A stretch of DNA of 64,000 nt from Cymbomonas tetramitiformis (GCA_001247695.2 LGRX02025774.1:1-64000), one strand, 5' to 3'; shown: positions 45,849 to 55,986, counted from the first letter of the stretch. Notes: a model not told the origin generated them from the sequence alone. Numbers and translations: made by a program.

Positions 45849-48091
45849 CTCAGTGTGAGACTTGCCAGCGCGTGAAGACCCACTACGCAAGAGAGGAGGC
45901 GTGTTTGTCCCCCCTCGAGATCGTGTCGTTCATGTATCGTTGGTCGCTGGACTTGGCATGGCCTTCGAGGAGGGAGACCAAGGCTGGCAACAACAGGGTG
46001 CTCATCATGACCGAGCACTACACCAGATTCATAGTCTGTGTGCCTATTCCCAACAAGGAGGCAAGGACCATCGCGGCGGCATTTCGCAGTCATGTCCTGG
46101 CTGTGTTCGGTGCGCCAGCAGAGTGCTTGGTGGATGGAGGCAAGGAGTTCGAGGGTGAGTTCGAGCAGCTATGCAGAGACTGTCTGATAGACAGACGAGT
46201 CACCTCGCCAGACTCTCCAGAAGGCAACGGGCTCACCGAGCGAGTGGTGCGTACAATGAAGTTTTGCTTCAAAAAGATCGCCTTGGAGAAGGGCCTCGAT
46301 TATGAGTGGGATGAACAGCTCTGGCCGCTCGTGCTGAGCTACAATGCAGCACGCCAAGAGTCCACAGGAGTGGCGCCGTTCACCTTGCTGTTTGCCCAAG
46401 AAGCAGTGGTGCCGCCAGATTTGAAGCAGGCGCCCAGCATGGATTTCAGTCCAGAGGTCAAAGATGACAAGGACGCCCGAGTCAAGGACCTCCTCCTGAG
46501 AGCACAGGTAGTGAGGCGACTGATGGTGCACGCCGGCTGCAGCCTGGAGGTTGCACAGCATCGTGACACTTTACATTATGAAGGAAGAAGGGGTGGGGGC
46601 CATGAGCCTAAGCCACACCAATTTAAAGTGGGGGACTTCGTCTACATCAGACAGAAACCTCGCAGCGGCATGGAAGTCGCGACTAAGTCCGCCATTCTGA
46701 AGCTGGTCAAGATACAGCGAGATGGTGTTGTGGTGCTTGAGGACGCCACCAAGTTAAGGGAAAAGAGCACTGTGCAGAGCATCGCGCCATGTCACCTGCA
46801 GGTGAAGGACCAGTATGACTGCAGTGCAGCCGTGCCCAGCAGACACCTTGCATGTGAAGTGTGCAGGAAGACTGATGGGGAAGCAGAGATGTTGTTGTGC
46901 GACGCGTGCAACGAGGGGTACCATTTGTGGTGTCTTACCCCAGCACTGGATGAAGTACCAGAAGGCGAGTGGCTATGTCCTAGGTGCTCAGGCACGAGGA
47001 TGCAAGCTGCTAGCGCTGAGGTACAGACCCAGGAAACCAAGAGCTCTTGTGTCCTGGAGGACAGATTGGGGATGAAGGGGCAGCAATTGAATGAGAAGCT
47101 GTCCTCAGACATGCGCCTGCTGCCAGCAGATGTGGGTCCCCGTCGTGTGGTGAAGGGAGATAGATTTCAGCCACGGCATGCTATCTCATCAAGGGAGATG
47201 CTACTGGAGGAGAAGGACATGTTCCTCTACATGCCAGACCAGATTGATTGGGGTAGACAGGACAAGCTCTCCGAGGCTGTTCAGATCTTCATGCCAAGGC
47301 ACTGGAATGAGGGACATCGTACGGTGCTGAGCAAGAAGTACCGGGAACAGAAAGCAATGGCAAGGCAACTGAGGGATGCACCTCTGGTGCCTGCCTTGGC
47401 TGAAGAAGAAGTTGAGAAGCGAGGAGAATTGAGACATATGACCAAGGCTCAGGTGCGCGAAGCTAGCGCACTGCAGTGGGGGCTTGAGCTGGTCATCACG
47501 GTGCCCTCCGAGGTGAGGCGCTTGGCGACAGAGGTGGACTGGAAGTCCATCGATGGCGTGTGGGACCCATGGGCAGGTACTGGGGTCATCAGTGAGGTGA
47601 TGGTGGAGCAATGGCCGCAATTGAGATTTATGAATAATGACTGGAATTCTCAGCTGGGTTGGTCTGAGGCGCATGACGCACTTCAGCCAGGTAACTATCG
47701 CATATGGAAGGAGAAGTATGGTGTCTGTGATGCCGTGGTGACTTCACCCTGGTTTGCAGCGCTGGATATCGCGTTTCCATTGGCAGTTATGGCCAGTCGT
47801 GTGGTGGCATGTGTCCATGTTCCTTCTTACTATTTGACAGACATGACCGAGAGCAGAGCTGCGTACTTCAGACGATTGAGTCAGTCTGGACGCTTGCATG
47901 TGATTGGACATCTAGAACATGGACCTATTGGCCGCAGATGTATGTGGGTTTTGGTGTTCAAGAACCCGCTGGTCAGAGCCAGGATGTTACAGGATGGAGA
48001 AGGTGAAGGCATTGATATGTTCACTTTCAGTTTGGGCAAGTTCGTGGCGGATGGTGATACGACCCAGTATGCTGAACAAGCCCATATTTGA
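45764..48091 (+). CDS. Gypsy integrase, PHD finger and SPWF-type methyltransferase
   Basis: It starts inside the integrase zinc finger (CETCQRVKTHY). The DDE core has SLDLAWPS, LVDGGKEFEGEF and PEGNGLTERVV, followed by FKVGDFVYIRQ. The PHD finger (residues about 364-409) has the C4HC3 order, CEVCRKTDGEAEMLLCDACNEGYHLWC and then CPRC, and would be expected to read histone H3 tails. The C-terminal domain has motif I DPWAGTGVISEV, an NND acidic position and TSPWF (about 47741-47755) in place of a [DNS]PP[YFW] motif. This fits a class-I methyltransferase of the N6-adenine type. The stop at 48089-48091 precedes the polypurine tract. Confidence 0.78.
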   Translation: MGNKTYAASSVAALLVGRLEEGDVEAVVTQCETCQRVKTHYAREEACLSPLEIVSFMYRWSLDLAWPSRRETKAGNNRVLIMTEHYTRFIVCVPIPNKEARTIAAAFRSHVLAVFGAPAECLVDGGKEFEGEFEQLCRDCLIDRRVTSPDSPEGNGLTERVVRTMKFCFKKIALEKGLDYEWDEQLWPLVLSYNAARQESTGVAPFTLLFAQEAVVPPDLKQAPSMDFSPEVKDDKDARVKDLLLRAQVVRRLMVHAGCSLEVAQHRDTLHYEGRRGGGHEPKPHQFKVGDFVYIRQKPRSGMEVATKSAILKLVKIQRDGVVVLEDATKLREKSTVQSIAPCHLQVKDQYDCSAAVPSRHLACEVCRKTDGEAEMLLCDACNEGYHLWCLTPALDEVPEGEWLCPRCSGTRMQAASAEVQTQETKSSCVLEDRLGMKGQQLNEKLSSDMRLLPADVGPRRVVKGDRFQPRHAISSREMLLEEKDMFLYMPDQIDWGRQDKLSEAVQIFMPRHWNEGHRTVLSKKYREQKAMARQLRDAPLVPALAEEEVEKRGELRHMTKAQVREASALQWGLELVITVPSEVRRLATEVDWKSIDGVWDPWAGTGVISEVMVEQWPQLRFMNNDWNSQLGWSEAHDALQPGNYRIWKEKYGVCDAVVTSPWFAALDIAFPLAVMASRVVACVHVPSYYLTDMTESRAAYFRRLSQSGRLHVIGHLEHGPIGRRCMWVLVFKNPLVRARMLQDGEGEGIDMFTFSLGKFVADGDTTQYAEQAHI

Positions 48092-48116
48092 GTCTGTGCT
48101 ACTGCAGGCAGCAGCT

Positions 48117-48128
48117 ACAGATGGGGGA
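48117..48128 (+). promoter_or_regulatory. Polypurine tract (family C)
   Basis: The purine-rich GATGGGGGA segment directly before the LTR start TGTTGG, 25 bp after the Pol stop. Confidence 0.55.
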
Positions 48129-48872
48129 TGTTGGAAATCTGGGCTTGCATATAAGAGCTTAGCGTTCGATCTCAGAATATCAGAATTTCAAAAAATTTGT
48201 AGCTCTATGATCGTGTGCTGTGTTAAGACTGCCTGGATAATTGCCGACACAAGTGAATGTTAAAGACGAGTTTATGTCTATCCGCGAATGTTAAGATTGC
48301 TCGGACCCGACAGTATTCGTACCATCATGTGCACGCGTTTGCGACAGCTGTAACAAACGCCGGCTTCTCATGGTACCGCGCCGGGTTTGTCCAGCTGGTG
48401 ACACACGTGACAGATATGACAAGTATGACAGGCTTCGCGTAAGATGACTGCCCAAGAGGTGCAGACCTGCCAGAGAAGATTTGGTCATTATCGGGTGACC
48501 AAGAAATGATAAGATGAAGATGACAGTGACTACTCTGCCACTGATGTGTCAGTCAAAATGTGGTGAACGGTAACATTGTTAGAGCTGGCATGGAATAATG
48601 ACTTTCCATTGGCCAGATGAAGATTTAAGGGCTAGAACCCGTTACAGTTTTGGGAAATGTGACAGAGCATTGAGATATAAGTAAGCTCTGACTGTAGGTC
48701 AGGCTAGTGGACTCATTATTGTTTTGCTTCGCAAGTACTAGGTGGCTGTTCGCGTGCCAGTGCTAGAGTGCTAAAACAGTTCTGCTCACAGCTTTGTACA
48801 ATAATTCGTACTTTGTGGTTATTATACCGATCTTTTATGAATATATTTAACTGCTGTTTTTATTCTTTTTCA
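48129..48872 (+). repeat. LTR of gypsy family C (744 bp)
   Basis: Starts TGTTGGAAAT after the polypurine tract and ends TTTTTCA, giving TG...CA termini. At 48873 the same TGTTGGAAAT sequence begins again, which defines the end. A TATAA-like TATAAG occurs near 48150. Internal ATGACA-type motifs recall the other LTRs but are not homologous along their length. Confidence 0.7.
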
Positions 48873-49091
48873 TGTTGGAAATCTGGGCTTGCATATAAGA
48901 GCTTAGCGTTCGATCTCAGAATATCAGAATTTCAAAAAATTTGTAGCTCTATGATCTTGTGTTGTGTTAAGACTGCCTGAATAATTGCCGACACAAGTGA
49001 ATGTTAAAGACGAGTTTATGTCTATCCGCGAATGTTAAGATTGCTCGGACCCGATAGTATTCGTACCATCATGTGCACGCGTTTGCGACAG
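48873..49091 (+). repeat. Second, truncated family C LTR
   Basis: 219 bp nearly identical to 48129-48347, immediately following the first LTR in the same orientation. It stops at GCGACAG, where gag sequence of another family begins. It may derive from a tandem LTR junction, or the 219-bp segment may be a repeat flanking unrelated DNA. Confidence 0.75.
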
Positions 49092-51298
49092 AGTCAGTGG
49101 TGCACGGTGGTGGCGACCCTGATTCAGAGCGCAGAGTCCCCAGCCCAAGGAACTCGCCCCCAGGTCCCCCTGATGACCCACCTCCAGACCCTTCTGGTGA
49201 CCCCGACCGAGGACCAGAGCCCTCTTACCCTCAGTACCCAGAGGTTCGGGCCCTCTTCATCACTCACGACGGTGGGTCACTGTGGGTACATCAGTCAGCG
49301 GGGGTGCGAGGCGCGGCGACTGTCTCCTTACCACGGGACGAACGCCGCAGAGCTGGAGTACAGGGCGACACCATTCTCTTCACGATTATGCATCTGTTGG
49401 GAGCTCCGCTAACAGCTTACGCACGCATGGGAGGTCGTCTACATCACACACGGCTACCCCTCACCAACCCTCGCGTGGAGACCTGGGTACTCATGGTCGA
49501 CCGCGAGATCATGGACATGGCCATGGGAGACCCAGCTGCAGCTAATGTGCGATCTACGAGTATGGGACAGCCGGTGTGGGAGTGGATACCTGCTACTGCG
49601 CGGGAGTCTGAGATGCTGCACTTCGACCAGGACGGTCTCGCCGCGTGGTCTGAGGTTAGCAACTCCGACTGGTACCGAAACATGAGCGTGGTGGCCGCGC
49701 AACCACCTACCCCCATGCCCTTCCACACGCCCCTCCCGCTCCCCGCTCCATCACCAGCACCTGCACCACCGCCCATCCCTGGGCCGCCAACCTCCGCATT
49801 ACCGCCTGCCTCAACCGCAGTCCCCACGAATCCCGCGCCTGCACTCCCACCCGCGCATGCTCCAGGACCACCACCTTCAGCCCGCTTTCCCCACTCCGCC
49901 ACCGCGAACCCCATCCTTTCTCCCAGCGCCGCCCCCTTTGTGCCAGGTGTCATCCGACTGCCGCAGGGCACTAATCTGCGGGCGTCTTCGGACGAGGTCC
50001 GCCAGGAGCACAAGGTCAAGGAGATGGTGCTGAAGCTGGTCAAGGGCGTGACTAAGTTCCCCCGCTCCGCGGCCGACACCAAATCGGCCGACAAGGATGG
50101 CCTACTGGCGCAGCTGGAGCATTACTCCAACCTGGTGCGGAAGACTTTCCAGGAGGCCATCGTGGTCGAAGCGCTGACCACCCCCAGCTGTACGCCGTCT
50201 GTATCGGAGTACCAGGCGAGTGTGTCGAGCCTCCTCTGGAGCTTCAAGGAGTACACTCTGCAAGACCAGCAGAAGAGGTTCTTGGAGCGGGCGGCGGGGA
50301 TCTTCGGGTCCGACCAGGCCTGGCACCAGCGCTACGTGGAGTTGGACGTGTTCTTCAGCGACCTGGCGGTGTGCTCCCTGACACAGGGCTACCTGGAGAA
50401 CACGCACGGCGAGGCCATCGCACTGAAGCAGGCGCCGAATGAGACCGCGGCGGAGTACTTTTCGCGGTTGGAGACCCGCATGGCCTTGGTCAATTTCCTG
50501 GCTGGCAGGGTCCCCAACTGCGTGGAGATGTCCAACCTGTCCATGCTCTCCACGTACCGCCGAGGGCTGAAGTATGCGCCCAAGGTGATGCGGCGCCTCA
50601 GGGCCATCCACCTGGACGTCTCCAGGCCAGAGGAGTGGGAAAGGAAGGCTGCCTCTGACGACATCCCGGGCACCCACAACGCCCTGTTGAAGATACGGGA
50701 GGTCGCCGAGGAGGTGGAGAATGGCATCGACACAGAGGCAGCTCAGAGGCGCACTGCAGACCGCCCTCCCCGAACTGTCTCCTTCGCAAACCCGCCTCCT
50801 CGTTCCCCCTTCTTCAGGCGCACCCCCTCCTCGAACCGTCCAGCGCTCGCCGTGCTGGAGAACGGGCCCACTACTGCCGCTGCCGCGGCGGTCACCCCGT
50901 TGCCACCACCGCCTGGTCTCTCCCGCCCTGACGCACCGAAGGTTCGCCGGTGTTTCGCCTGCGGCTCCGCGGAGCATATCGTCCGCAACTGTACGGACGA
51001 GGCCAAGCTGAAGGAATGGAGAGCCAACGCTCCTGCCCGACTGGCAAACTCTCCTGGATTCGTGGCCGCTGTCGTCTGGGCCATCGAACAGCAGGAGGAC
51101 CTCTCCCGGGTGGACGGCGTTCCAGAGGAGTTCTCCGAGGAGGTTTTGGCGCTCGCCAGCTGTGAGGACGAGCAGAGCTACCAGACTCTGGCGGCACTCG
51201 CTGGCATCGAACTTGTGGAGGGCGACGGCCTCCCCCGGTTGAGGATGACGAATGACTGGCCGGCGACCAGTCCCCGACCCTGCCCTTCGGGGAAGTGA
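49073..51298 (+). CDS. Gag polyprotein of gypsy family A
   Basis: The open frame runs out of the truncated LTR; the true start is lost or lies downstream of 49092. It has a Pro/Ala-rich N-terminal half and then a helical capsid-like region (about residues 330-560) with YFSRLETRMALV and LSMLSTYRRGLKYAP. The CCHC knuckle CFACGSAEHIVRNC lies at 50949-50990. The C-terminal tail DGVPEEFSEEVLALASCEDEQ is exactly the part retained in the copy at 55840. The product packages element RNA. TGA at 51296-51298 separates it from Pol, which is in another frame. Confidence 0.8.
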   Translation: MHAFATESVVHGGGDPDSERRVPSPRNSPPGPPDDPPPDPSGDPDRGPEPSYPQYPEVRALFITHDGGSLWVHQSAGVRGAATVSLPRDERRRAGVQGDTILFTIMHLLGAPLTAYARMGGRLHHTRLPLTNPRVETWVLMVDREIMDMAMGDPAAANVRSTSMGQPVWEWIPATARESEMLHFDQDGLAAWSEVSNSDWYRNMSVVAAQPPTPMPFHTPLPLPAPSPAPAPPPIPGPPTSALPPASTAVPTNPAPALPPAHAPGPPPSARFPHSATANPILSPSAAPFVPGVIRLPQGTNLRASSDEVRQEHKVKEMVLKLVKGVTKFPRSAADTKSADKDGLLAQLEHYSNLVRKTFQEAIVVEALTTPSCTPSVSEYQASVSSLLWSFKEYTLQDQQKRFLERAAGIFGSDQAWHQRYVELDVFFSDLAVCSLTQGYLENTHGEAIALKQAPNETAAEYFSRLETRMALVNFLAGRVPNCVEMSNLSMLSTYRRGLKYAPKVMRRLRAIHLDVSRPEEWERKAASDDIPGTHNALLKIREVAEEVENGIDTEAAQRRTADRPPRTVSFANPPPRSPFFRRTPSSNRPALAVLENGPTTAAAAAVTPLPPPPGLSRPDAPKVRRCFACGSAEHIVRNCTDEAKLKEWRANAPARLANSPGFVAAVVWAIEQQEDLSRVDGVPEEFSEEVLALASCEDEQSYQTLAALAGIELVEGDGLPRLRMTNDWPATSPRPCPSGK

Positions 51299-51444
51299 GG
51301 TCACACTCTGGCGATCAGACCCTCTCCACCCAGGAAAAGCGGTCAGAACCAGAAGTACCCCAGTCCCTGACCCTGCCCTTCGGGGAAGTGAGGTCACACC
51401 CTGGTGATCAGACCCTCTCCGCCCTGGAGAAGCGGTCAGAACCA
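51270..51444 (+). repeat. Tandem duplication at the gag-pol junction
   Basis: Two copies of about 86 bp (GACCCTGCCCTTCGGGGAAGTGAGGTCACAC...) span the gag stop. The copy at 55133 has only one. CCTTCGGGG could form a small stem-loop and may influence expression of Pol. Confidence 0.7.
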
Positions 51445-51479
51445 ATGGAACCCCGACGCGCACGAGGACGTAGAGATCC

Positions 51480-53676
51480 TTGGGGCCATCGACCTCATCC
51501 CAAGAGCGTGGCCTTCACCTCTGGAACCGCTTGCGACACACCTACCGCTCAGCTGGTGCCCCGCCACTACCGAGGGATGACTTGACCAGTCACCCCCTTG
51601 CAGAAAGTGGCCCTTTCGACGAACCGTCTCTACCTCTCGATGATGGCCCTGCTTACACACAGGCAAGGATCGAGGGTCGGAGGGGGCGGCGAGTTCCCCG
51701 ACACAGGCCCCCCATCATGGGCAGCAACCTTGGAGGGCCCCGTGATCTTCGCCCCCAACCGCGTGCTGTTCTACCACTACCCAATTACCAGTCCAATCTC
51801 GCGGACCCGCGGAAGAGGCTAACTGCGTGGCATTGGAAGAGGGAACTATACTCCCTCCCTCTCGAGGTCGCCATGCAAAGGGTTCGCAGAGCTCTGCGTA
51901 AATCCCCAGAAGCTGCTAAAGCCCTGGTGAACAAGATGTGGGAGCGCACCCGCAGCCGCATACGCTCTGGGAGCCGATCGCCAGAGGAGCACGTGAACCG
52001 CGCCAACCAGCTGGCGGAGAGAGTACGCATCGCCCGCGAACCTCAAGATCGCAGGGAGGGTCATCAGCGCATAGCATTGTGGCACCTCCTCTCGCACGAC
52101 GGCCGCCAACAAGCCCTCGAGCCCCCTAGCGTCAGCTCCTCCGACCTCTACGCAGCTTGGAGGGAGTTGTCGCCCGCCGAGCAGCTGGAGGCGATCGCCA
52201 CCTCGAGTCCGGACTCTTCCCCTGGCAACAGGCTGTGGGAAAAGGAGGGCGTGCGAAGAGCAGCAGCGAGGTCTTCGGCATCTCTCTGCACCCTGGACAC
52301 TGAAGTGGGCACGATACCCGGGACAGCGGGAGACGTGGGCCTACCTGGCGCCTGGTGCAGTCTACACGCGGTGCACCAGTACAAGATGAGGAAGCTGGGT
52401 CCCAGCCCTTTAGGAGTATCCCCTCCGTCGCCCCCGCTGGTCGAACCCACACCGGAGACGGCATCTTCGCTCCATGCTGACGCGCCGACTACCCCGGGAG
52501 GAAACCTTGAAGATCCACCCGACTGCGCACAATCTTCGCCTGAAGTGGCAGAGGAGACCTCTACTTCCAGTTCGCTTTGCTTCACCCAGCAGATGACCAC
52601 CGTCAGGACGCACGAAGCAGAGGATGCGCTGCCCCGTCTGGACAGCCACCCCATCGCTGAAGACCCCGAGGTGATGGAAGAGGAGTCCTCGGTCGATTCG
52701 CTCTGCTACACCCAGCAGATGGCGGTGGCTGGGACCCATGAGGCGAGAGCTGAAGGGAATCACCGGAGCTCCCACCAACTCGCCCTCGACTTCCCCACCA
52801 GCAGCCCCCAGCATGACGAGGACCCCCTCAGCCACAGCGAGACCCCCCACAGCAGTCTCATCAACAGCGCCACTACCCATGTGAGCCCCACAGTGAGCGG
52901 TACTACCCACGTGAGCCCCACAGCAAGTGGCACCACCCATGTGAGCCCTACCACCAGCGGCACCACTCATGTGAGCCCTACCACCAGCGACACCACTCAT
53001 GTCAGCCCCACCCCGAGCGAATGCATTTCAACGGGCGCCCTGCTGACAACGAGCGCAGACAATCTCATCAGCCACCCGACCGAAGATATCGACTTGCTGG
53101 ATGAGGAGTTCTACGCCGCGTGTAGGCAAACGGCGAAGGAGTGTCGCGACGCCTCGGACAACCTTCTCCCCAACCTCAAGTGCAAAAGCATACGCACGGA
53201 TGGGGGAGTTCAGTGGAAGACCGACATTGAGGGTACTCTCGCAGCGGCGCATGATGAAGAAGGACCGCTGCTACTGGTGTTCTATGCAACCCTCAGAGGG
53301 CACACGGTCAAGGTGCTGATTGACTCGGGAGCTTCTGACAACTTCATCTCGGAGCAGAGTGCTAAACGATGTGGCCTCACGACACGAGCTGGCTCCGAGA
53401 TGCGAGTCACCTTAGCGGATGGATCTGTAAAGATCACAGGCGCCACCGCGTACGCCAAGTTTAACACGCACACCACCACGGGCACCTACACGGAGAATGC
53501 CCTTGCCCTTCGAATTCTACCTCTGGGCATACAAGTGGACGTTATCCTCGGGGGAAGGTGGCTGCGCAGTCACTCCCCCGTAACCCTGGGCTATGAGGGA
53601 AACGGTTCTGTGTCCTTCCTCAGGAAGTCCCGCGGTGGCAAGATTGGAGATCGCGTCACCATCACAGGTTGCTCGC
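51480..53676 (+). pseudogene. Pol N-terminal region and protease, truncated (family A)
   Basis: Homologous to the first about 700 codons of the intact Pol at 56221: a basic N-terminal region (RRALRKSPEAAK, RSRIRSGSRSPEEHVNRAN), a Ser/Pro-rich linker with decapeptide THVSPTTSGT repeats (52868-53010), then retropepsin with LIDSGASDNFIS (about 53320-53350) and VILGGRWLRSH. Near 53677, after ITGCSP, the homology stops and the frame continues into unrelated sequence. RT and everything downstream are absent. The first codon at 51480 is not an ATG; Pol probably depends on frameshifting or another recoding event. Confidence 0.8.
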
Positions 53677-54146
53677 CTCAGTCCTCACAGCCTCACGCAC
53701 AACCTCCGTCCGTCCACGCAGCACAGACATCGATGGGACCTTCACGCAAGACACGCAGCAAAGACCAGAAGAAACTGTATTCCCGGCAGACGACCCTCCC
53801 TCAGTCTGAAAACACCCAGCTGGGGGAGCTCATGCGCCAGTTTGCAGCCCAGCAGCAAGAAATGCAGGGTCTTCGTCAGCAGCTGGCAGCAGGGCTTGCT
53901 GGTGCTGCTGCTGTGCCTGCGCAGCACCCGGCCGTCAAGGTGGAAGCGGGTGCTACAGGCAGCACGCCTGGCGATGCGGGGGGGGTCTTCCACACGACAA
54001 AGGAGGCCCCCCAGTATCTCGTGAAGTCATTGCAGCGGTCGACAAATTTAGTTTGCGGAAATAATTTAAAAAGTGGAGTATGGGCCCCTGGATGCACCAT
54101 CTCCACGCTGGACGAAGAGACAAGAGAGCCTGGACGAAGCCATTGA
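53677..54146 (+). CDS. Unidentified coding segment with Gln-rich coiled coil
   Basis: Fused in frame to the truncated protease but not part of it. Contains LGELMRQFAAQQQEMQGLRQQLAAGLAGAAAV, a likely coiled coil, then an Ala/Gly segment and FHTTKEAPQYLVKSLQRS. Near 54120 the reading passes to the next frame (ESLDEAIEAIKTATPGF), which suggests a one-base break. No family recognised. Confidence 0.45.
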
Positions 54147-54648
54147 GGCGATCAAAACGGCGACGCCAGGCTTCTCGTACGAATGCGTGCGGGAATACAT
54201 AAAACACCGACTGACATATATGAAATGTCAGTCCACCACCTTGGGGAGGTGGAAGCTAAAGACCACAAAAGAATGCCCCACGGGTTTTTTCCAGCGTTTT
54301 GACGGCCCGGCCCGCGGCGTCCGGGTGGCATCGGACGGCACCGGCGAGCTGCCCGGCAAGAAGACCACCGAGACGGTGCTGAATTACTTCGACGCCGGGC
54401 AGCCCACGGAGGGCCCCCTCTTCGAAGCCTTTTGGGCACTGGAGGGGGTGCAGTACGTCAAGCCCGCCGACGTGCAGCCCGCCAACTTGGGGAAGCCCGC
54501 CGTCGGGCTGGACAGGGATCAAGGGGAGAAGATCCCTGCCCCAGTCGCGCCCGAGAAGCAGGGCAAGGAGAAAAAGAGTTCGTTCGTGTGGCCACTGGTA
54601 AGCAAACATACCTGTTATGTTTTTTTACCCTGGACCCCTTTGTTTTAA
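54073..54648 (+). CDS. Unidentified protein segment
   Basis: Continues the preceding segment: SLDEAIEAIKTATPGFSYECVREYIKHRLTYMK in part, then RVASDGTGELPGKKTTETVLNYFDAG and a Lys/Glu-rich end. A GTAAGC donor-like site at 54598 follows SFVWPL, and the remaining 16 codons look intron-like (T-rich). The start is uncertain. It could be the N-terminal gene of another mobile element or a host gene fragment. Confidence 0.4.
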   Translation: MEYGPLDAPSPRWTKRQESLDEAIEAIKTATPGFSYECVREYIKHRLTYMKCQSTTLGRWKLKTTKECPTGFFQRFDGPARGVRVASDGTGELPGKKTTETVLNYFDAGQPTEGPLFEAFWALEGVQYVKPADVQPANLGKPAVGLDRDQGEKIPAPVAPEKQGKEKKSSFVWPLVSKHTCYVFLPWTPLF

Positions 54649-54739
54649 GAGGGACGGTACAGGGGCCACGTTTAGCCCTCGTACCGAACCCACGCTGGAC
54701 CGACCCACAGTGTGGTAGGGCCGCTCCAGCTGAACTGCA

Positions 54740-55132
54740 GTGTGTGAGTGTGGGTACGATGTCGCTGACTGCTATTGGTTTGGGGCTGGGTCGCAGGCGG
54801 ATGACTCCACACTGGTGCTCGGGTCATTCGTCGCCGTGCACCGCATCCGCTCCAAATCCGTTACCCCCTTCCCCGAGGAGTTCGCCTCCTCACTCCTCGA
54901 CTACGACAACGATCGGTTCGAGTTGTGTTACGGGGTGGTGGAGGGGGTCCCCGGGGGGAGCAGTGTGAATATTGCCAAGGGGGGCAATATCCCCAAGGAC
55001 GTCGTGGAGGTTTTGCTCAAGTTCGGAGTAAAACCTTCCCCCCACGACGAGAAGGGCGAGCCCGGGGACCATCACGACCGCATCCTTGCGATGCACGAGC
55101 AATCCATCACGAAGTTGCTCGCTCTCCCCTCC
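54740..55132 (+). CDS. Unidentified protein segment, cut by an LTR
   Basis: An open frame after a CTGCAG acceptor-like site at 54735-54740: CECGYDVADCYWFG, VLGSFVAVHRIRSK, PEEFASSLLDYDNDRFELCYGVVEG and DVVEVLLKFGVKPSP. It looks like a real globular protein but was not recognised. The frame is interrupted by the LTR at 55133. The link with the upstream segment by splicing is plausible, but the phase did not match for the obvious donor-acceptor pair. Confidence 0.4.
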
Positions 55133-55830
55133 TGTGCCCGGAGGCACAGCGTGAGCCGATATGCCTATGCGTCCGTATGTGTGTCATCGGGGGTAATCTG
55201 GGATTGGCACGATGACAGTGAAATTGGGCTTGAAATCACGATGAGAATGAATACCAGATGTCCGGGGTATGACAGTATGACAATATGACACTATGACAGT
55301 ATGACAGTATGACACTATAGTAGTATGACAGTACTGTGGGGGGTGTCATCGTGGAACTCAGTCAGACCCTCGAAGAATGGTCAGATTCGCATCGGGGTTG
55401 AAAAGACAATGAAATCGAATATCAGATATTAAGGTTATGACAGTATGACAGTATGACGCTATGACAGTATGACAGTATGACAGTACAGTACAGTAGTATG
55501 ACAGTACTGTGGGGCAGTCATCGTGTCAGCCTGTCGGCATAACATCTGAATCGAGAATGACGAATCGGAATTAGAAATGAGATCGGATCGGGAACTGAAC
55601 GTTGAGCCGAAGTGTGACATCGGCTCTCGAGTGGTTGACCCTGCAACCTGAGTGACGAGTGAATAAGTAGAGCACTTGAGAAGTGTTTAGCCTTCAGAAC
55701 TCGGAACCGAATTATCGTTTGTACCTCAATCTGGCCCTGATCCAGTATATTATAAAAATCCGAATTGTGTACCTTTGCACGTTCAATCAAAAACATATCT
55801 CCGAGCATCTGTCGTCGTGCCCCTGGCACA
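55133..55830 (+). repeat. 5' LTR of family A element (698 bp)
   Basis: TGTGCCCGGAGG...CCCTGGCACA. Carries two blocks of ATGACAGT tandem repeats (55267-55330, 55437-55507) in the presumed U3 region, and a TATTATAAAAA box at about 55747-55757 that is a good promoter candidate, with GTACCTTTGCACG downstream. Confidence 0.93.
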
Positions 55831-55832
55831 TT

Positions 55833-55840
55833 TGGTATCA
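55833..55840 (+). promoter_or_regulatory. Primer-binding site, initiator tRNA-Met type
   Basis: TGGTATCA two bases after the LTR end matches the 3' end of initiator tRNA-Met. The match stops after eight bases, where the gag deletion begins. Confidence 0.7.
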
Positions 55841-55986
55841 TGGATGGCGTCCCAGAGGAGTTCTCCGAGGAGGTCTTGGCTCTCGCTACCTGTGAGGACG
55901 AGCAGAGCTACCAGACCCTGGCGGCCCTTGCGGGCATCGAGCTTGTGGAGGGTGACGGCCTCCCCCCGGTGGAGAGCGATGAATGA
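55840..55986 (+). pseudogene. Gag remnant (C-terminal 48 codons)
   Basis: The last base of the primer-binding site supplies the A of an ATG that reads MDGVPEEFSEEVLALATCEDEQ, the exact C-terminal tail of the Gag at 51105-51298. Over 90 per cent of gag, including capsid and the zinc knuckle, is deleted with clean edges. The remnant frame is intact to TGA 55984-55986. Whether the short peptide has a role is unknown. Confidence 0.8.

Larger units (their letters stand above)
42005..48872 (+). mobile_element. Ty3/gypsy element with DNMT3-like methyltransferase, PHD finger and second methyltransferase (family C)
   Basis: Pol order: RT, RNase H, DNMT3-like C5 methyltransferase, integrase zinc finger and DDE core, PHD finger, SPWF-type methyltransferase, polypurine tract, LTR. 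Gag, protease and the 5' LTR are missing at the left. Two single-base frame breaks (near 42855 and 45775) split the polyprotein into three frames. The methyltransferase placement (between RNase H and integrase) differs from families A and B, where a C5 enzyme is at the C-terminus. This points to an independent acquisition. Confidence 0.85.

Noticed and set aside
52410..53000. Minus-strand Gly/His-rich frame
   Set aside because: Antisense of the THVSPTTSGT decapeptide minisatellite in Pol.
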